DNA of 64,000 bases from the NCBI RefSeq assembly GCF_018860825.1, contig NZ_JAHKPZ010000023.1, positions 1 to 64,000 of the forward strand. Direction: 5' to 3'. The notes under the pieces were generated by a model. The model was given only the letters and a program-made list of their open reading frames with translations, did no database searches and was not told the DNA's origin. The DNA is from Lacinutrix sp. C3R15 (lineage in GTDB: Bacteria > Bacteroidota > Bacteroidia > Flavobacteriales > Flavobacteriaceae). The position numbers and the translations under genes are program-made. Shown here piece by piece: positions 60,506 to 64,000 of the stretch. The first letter of the stretch is position 1; each line of letters begins with the position of its first letter.

Positions 60506-60593
60506 AAAACCCAAGGTAATAACACCTTGGGTTTTCTAATTTAATAACCACATATTAACACTAACCATCTACTATTATGAAGGTTATTAAATT
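60506..60593. ncRNA. Two adjacent perfect 12-bp hairpins, candidate structured RNA or leader
   Basis: AAAACCCAAGGT (60506-60517) pairs with ACCTTGGGTTTT (60524-60535). Two bases later AATTTAATAACC (60538-60549) pairs with GGTTATTAAATT (60582-60593). Both stems are perfect. The first is followed by T-rich sequence on the minus strand, so it may be a minus-strand terminator. Alternatively both belong to the leader of the CoA-binding protein gene, which begins 100 bases later. The rest of the 437-base gap (60339-60505, 60594-60694) shows no gene. Confidence 0.4.
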
Positions 60594-60694
60594 TAATTTT
60601 AATACTTTTTTTAACCTTGTTAGTTACTACTACTATAGACGACTATTTTTAAGATTTGTTACTTTTTTAAGTACACTTAACAACACTTTAACAA

Positions 60695-61057
60695 ATGAAT
60701 AAAAAAACATTAGTATTTGGAGCCTCATTAAAACCAGATAGATACTCTAATATGGCATTGCGTAAACTAGTAAACTACAAACACGATACTGTTGCATTTG
60801 GTTTGAAAACAGGAGAAGAAGCAGGTGTGCAAATAGATGCAGAATTAAAAGATTATAAAGGAATACATACAGTTACTCTTTATCTAAATCCTGAAAGACA
60901 AAAAGCATATTATAATTATATCATTTCTTTAAAACCTAAACGTGTAATCTTTAATCCAGGTACCGAAAATCCTGAGTTTTACACTATGTTAAAAGAAAAA
61001 AATATAGCTTTTGAAGCTTCTTGTACTTTGGTTTTACTTTCTACCAATCAGTATTAA
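60695..61057 (+). CDS. CoA-binding domain protein
   Basis: 120 residues, one Rossmann-like domain of the CoA_binding_2 type: TLVFGASLKPDRYSNMA at the start, VAFGLKTGEEAG in the middle, IFNPGTENPEF and FEASCTLVLL near the end (the usual Cys before the last strand). It is cytoplasmic. Members bind CoA or a nucleotide, with physiological role unknown. It is convergent with the symporter gene and follows a structured gap. Confidence 0.87.
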   Translation: MNKKTLVFGASLKPDRYSNMALRKLVNYKHDTVAFGLKTGEEAGVQIDAELKDYKGIHTVTLYLNPERQKAYYNYIISLKPKRVIFNPGTENPEFYTMLKEKNIAFEASCTLVLLSTNQY

Positions 61058-61081
61058 ATAGCATAGCTCTTTAATTAGTGA

Positions 61082-62518
61082 CTAGTTTTTCTTTATTAAT
61101 ACTAAACCTAAAAAAGTTAATAGGCCATTAATAATTAAGATAAAGAATCCAAATTCAAATCCAAACCATTTTAAGCTATTCACACTAATGATATAAGATA
61201 AAACAGGAGATAATATAGCTATTATAGGAACAAATTTATCTTTAATATTCCATTTTGTAAATAGACCAAAAGCGTAAAGACCTAAAAGCGGACCATAAGT
61301 ATAACCTGCAAATACAAAGAGTTTAGCAATAACACTAGCATCTTTAATAAGATATTTAAAAGAAATTATAACTAAAATTAAAATAAGTGAAATTAAAACA
61401 TGAATACGTTTTCTAATGCGTACTTGTTTTTCAGGCTTATGCTTTTTTTCAATGTCTAAAATATCAATACTAAATGAAGTTGTTAATGAGGTTAATGCAG
61501 AATCTGCGCTACTGTAAGCAGCAGCAATTAATCCTAATAAGAAAAATATAAAAACACCAAATCCTAAATGGTTTTTAGCAAGTAAAGGAAATAGGTCGTC
61601 TTTATGTGCATCAATTCCATTTTGTTGCGCATAGACTGTTAAAAGTAGTCCTAAACTTAAAAAGATAAAGTTTACAACAGTAAGTACTATTGTAAACCAA
61701 AACATGTTTTTTTGTGCATCTTTTAAGGTTCTACAGGTTAAGTTTTTTTGCATCATATCTTGATCTAGACCTGTCATTACAATAGCTATGAATGCTCCAG
61801 AAATAAATTGTTTCCAAAAGTATGTGCCAGATTTAAAATCGTCAAAAAAGAAGGTCTTGCTCAAATCGCTATCTAATACAAAGCTAAGAATATTATTTCC
61901 GCTTAAACCTAATTCATTACCTACAAAATAGATAGCAACACCAACAGCAACAAGCATAAATAAGGTTTGTAGAGTGTCTGTCCAGACTATAGTTTTTATT
62001 CCAGATTTAAAGGTGTAAAGCCAAATTAAAAGAACAGTAATAGTAACAGTTTGCCAAAACTCTATACCTAACTCATCAAACAATATAATTTGTAAAACAT
62101 TAGCTACTAAAAACAATCTAAAACTTGCCCCAACTATTCTAGATATTATAAAGAAAGAAGCACCTGTCTTATACGCATAATTTCCAAAACGTTCTTCTAA
62201 ATAAGTATAAATAGAAGTAAGGTTTAGTTTGTAGTATAAAGGAAGCAAAACAGTACCAATTACTAAATACCCAACAATATATCCTAAAACTACTTGCATG
62301 TAGCTAAATTGTGAAGCTTCAATCCAACCAGGAACAGAAATAAACGTTACGCCAGAAAGAGACGCTCCAATCATACCAAAAGCAACTACATACCAAGGCG
62401 ATTGTTTGTTGCCTTTAAAAAAGGCATCGTTACCAGTTTTTTTTCCAGTAAAATAAGAGATTAAAATAAGCACACCAAAATAGGATGCAATGAGTAAAAT
62501 GATTTGCGTAGCAGACAT
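61082..62518 (-). CDS. Sodium:solute symporter (SSS family)
   Basis: 478 residues with about 13 membrane segments. SSS features are SYFTGKKTGNDAFFKGN near 21, GASLSGVTFISVPGW near 51, IVGASFRLFL and the conserved DQDMMQKNLTCRTLKDAQKN loop near 255. It uses the sodium gradient to import a solute (sugar, amino acid, organic acid or vitamin); the substrate is not predictable. It is divergent from recR with a gap of about 80 bases. Confidence 0.93.
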   Translation of the reverse strand: MSATQIILLIASYFGVLILISYFTGKKTGNDAFFKGNKQSPWYVVAFGMIGASLSGVTFISVPGWIEASQFSYMQVVLGYIVGYLVIGTVLLPLYYKLNLTSIYTYLEERFGNYAYKTGASFFIISRIVGASFRLFLVANVLQIILFDELGIEFWQTVTITVLLIWLYTFKSGIKTIVWTDTLQTLFMLVAVGVAIYFVGNELGLSGNNILSFVLDSDLSKTFFFDDFKSGTYFWKQFISGAFIAIVMTGLDQDMMQKNLTCRTLKDAQKNMFWFTIVLTVVNFIFLSLGLLLTVYAQQNGIDAHKDDLFPLLAKNHLGFGVFIFFLLGLIAAAYSSADSALTSLTTSFSIDILDIEKKHKPEKQVRIRKRIHVLISLILILVIISFKYLIKDASVIAKLFVFAGYTYGPLLGLYAFGLFTKWNIKDKFVPIIAILSPVLSYIISVNSLKWFGFEFGFFILIINGLLTFLGLVLIKKN

Positions 62519-62599
62519 AAATAGATTTTAAAGTGGAAAAATACAAATTACTTTAAAAGTTTCTTAAACAACTAGATAATAAATATTAAATTCGCAGCC

Positions 62600-63217
62600 A
62601 TGGAATTTTCTTCAAAACTATTAGAAAACGCAGTAAATGAGATGTCACAATTACCTGGAATAGGTAAGCGTACGGCTTTACGGTTGGTTTTACATCTGTT
62701 AAGACAGCCAGAAGAACAGACGTTAAAACTTTCTAAAGCATTAGAGAATATGCGTTCTCAAATTAAGTTTTGTAAATCTTGCCATAATATTAGTGATGTA
62801 GATTTGTGCGAAATTTGCGCAAATCCTCATAGAAATCAAGAATTAATTTGTGTAGTTGAAGATGTTAAAGACGTTATGGCTATTGAAAACACAAGTTCTT
62901 TTAGAGGTTTATATCATGTGTTAGGTGGAAAAATTTCGCCTATGGATGGAATTGGACCTCATGATTTAAATGTAGTATCTTTAGTAGAAAAAGTAAAATT
63001 AGGACAAGTAAAAGAACTTATTTTTGCTCTAAGCTCCACTATGGAAGGAGATACTACCAATTTTTATATTTTTAAACAAATTAAAGACTATAATGTGCTA
63101 ACATCTACAATAGCACGAGGAATTTCTGTAGGAGATGAGTTAGAGTATGCCGATGAAATAACACTTGGTAGAAGTATTATTAACAGAATTCCGTTTGAAA
63201 CCTCTTTAAAATCGTAA
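62600..63217 (+). CDS. recR: Recombination protein RecR
   Basis: 205 residues. Helix-hairpin-helix near the start ([20 protein letters not shown]), a four-Cys zinc finger ([16 protein letters not shown] near 57-72), a Toprim domain ([16 protein letters not shown], near 83; [12 protein letters not shown]), and a C-terminal Walker-B-like part ([18 protein letters not shown]). With RecO and RecF it loads RecA at gaps. A TAAATTCG sequence seven bases before the ATG is close to a -7 box. A TTG-started glycosyltransferase follows after eight bases. Confidence 0.97.
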   Translation: MEFSSKLLENAVNEMSQLPGIGKRTALRLVLHLLRQPEEQTLKLSKALENMRSQIKFCKSCHNISDVDLCEICANPHRNQELICVVEDVKDVMAIENTSSFRGLYHVLGGKISPMDGIGPHDLNVVSLVEKVKLGQVKELIFALSSTMEGDTTNFYIFKQIKDYNVLTSTIARGISVGDELEYADEITLGRSIINRIPFETSLKS

Positions 63218-63225
63218 CTATTTAT

Positions 63226-64000
63226 TTGAAACTCTCTATAATCATATTAAACTATAATGTTCGCTATTTTTTAGATTTATGTCTACAAAGTGTGCAGGCA
63301 GCTATCTCAGATTTAGATGCAGAAATTATTGTAGTAGACAATCATTCAACAGACGATAGTTGTGCAATGGTAAAGCAAAATTATCCAAATGTAAAACTTA
63401 TTGAAAATAAAGAAAATTCAGGTTTTTCTAAAGGAAATAATATTGGTGTTGCGCAAGCTAAAGGCGAGTATATTTGTATATTAAATCCAGATATAGTAGT
63501 AGCAGAAGATACCTTTTCAAAAATTTTAAAATTTGCAGAACAACAAGATCACATAGGAGCAATAGCATGCAGGTTAATTGATGGTAGTGGTAATTATCTT
63601 CCAGAAAGTAAACGCAATGTTCCTGTTGTTAAAGTAGCCTTTGAAAAAATGGTTGGTATTTCTAAGAATTATTATTCTAATCATTTAAAAGAAGATGCTG
63701 TTGGTGAAATAGATATTCTTGTAGGTGCCTTTATGCTTATGAAACGTTCGGTTTATAACCAAGTAAAAGGTTTTGATCAAGATTATTTTATGTATGGTGA
63801 AGATGTAGATTTATCTTATAAAATATTAAAGGCTGGATATCAAAATTTTTATTTTGGGGAAACTACAATTATACATTACAAAGGAGAGAGTACTTTAAAA
63901 GATGCTGAGTATGTAAAAAGATTTTATGGTGCCATGCAAATTTTTTACATGAAGCATTTTAAAAGTAATTTTGTTTTTGATGCTTTAGTTTGGTTAGGTA
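63226..64000 (+). CDS. Family 2 glycosyltransferase, 3' end cut by window
   Basis: The frame runs from a TTG at 63226 to the window end (258 residues visible). It opens with the GT2 core LSIIILNYNVRYFLDLCLQS, nucleotide-binding DNHSTDDS near residue 38, GFSKGNNIGV near 66, a DxD-like NPDIVV near 85, LVGAFMLMKR near 165 and DQDYFMYGEDVDLSYK near 180 (the ED catalytic base). This is the rhamnosyltransferase-like branch that transfers sugars to polysaccharides or lipid-linked chains at the cytoplasmic face. No ATG occurs upstream of the core within the gap of eight bases to recR, so the TTG start is well supported. Confidence 0.9.
   Translation, partial: MKLSIIILNYNVRYFLDLCLQSVQAAISDLDAEIIVVDNHSTDDSCAMVKQNYPNVKLIENKENSGFSKGNNIGVAQAKGEYICILNPDIVVAEDTFSKILKFAEQQDHIGAIACRLIDGSGNYLPESKRNVPVVKVAFEKMVGISKNYYSNHLKEDAVGEIDILVGAFMLMKRSVYNQVKGFDQDYFMYGEDVDLSYKILKAGYQNFYFGETTIIHYKGESTLKDAEYVKRFYGAMQIFYMKHFKSNFVFDALVWLG

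Overview
The window is one stretch of a low-GC chromosome from a member of the Bacteroidetes, most likely a marine Flavobacteriaceae bacterium. Several things point there. Three giant secreted proteins end in the gliding-associated (type B) sorting domain of the type IX secretion system. Promoters match the Bacteroidetes pattern TTG-N19-TAnnTTTG. Rho carries a long disordered insertion. ProRS is of the archaeal type. Family and order conform to flavobacterial core loci: rho next to DUF4293, folP/lipoprotein/cdaA, DUF1599/BT_3928/tpiA/prmA, recR. There is no phage, insertion sequence, CRISPR array or rRNA operon.

Layout. 1-7.2 kb: the 3' end of one T9SS adhesin-like gene and a complete 1813-residue paralogue with sixteen exact 231-bp repeats. 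7.2-9.9 kb (minus): a FadL-type outer-membrane protein and a surface lipoprotein with acidic, Tyr/Gly-rich and Arg/Ser-rich blocks. 9.9-12.7 kb (plus): proS, tRNA-Glu with rpsT behind tandem promoters, and a GrpB-family gene broken by an in-frame stop. 12.9-18.2 kb (minus): a third T9SS type B protein and rho. 18.4-22 kb: DUF4293, a phosphodiesterase, truA and an ABC exporter. 22-24.4 kb (minus): folP, a lipoprotein, and the c-di-AMP synthase cdaA. 24.7-33.7 kb (plus): a long run of housekeeping genes (DUF1599, BT_3928 family, ABC permease, thioredoxin-like, tpiA, methyltransferase, prmA, clpS, idi, queD, manA, a small protein, tRNA-Thr).

33.9-59 kb is almost entirely on the minus strand: membrane and lipoproteins, an alpha/beta hydrolase, alkB, a VanX-like dipeptidase (plus), a DEAD-box helicase, a FUSC membrane protein, a transglutaminase gene split by a frameshift at an A7 tract, miaE, a PepX-like peptidase, pyruvate carboxylase with a conserved unknown partner, dus, a soluble TPR hybrid histidine kinase, and htpG. 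59.2-64 kb: fabH, a CoA-binding protein, a sodium:solute symporter, recR and the start of a family 2 glycosyltransferase.

Most of this is ordinary core genome. The points worth a second look are: the period-three higher-order structure inside the 16-copy repeat; the A AAA AAA slip site that would fuse the two transglutaminase frames; an ABC permease gene with no canonical start codon; the GrpB nonsense codon; three intergenic regions with strong hairpins or orphan terminators that could be small RNAs; and a conserved protein beside pyc with a phosphotransferase-like D...N...DFD pattern. I did not find a clear, complete new multi-gene system.
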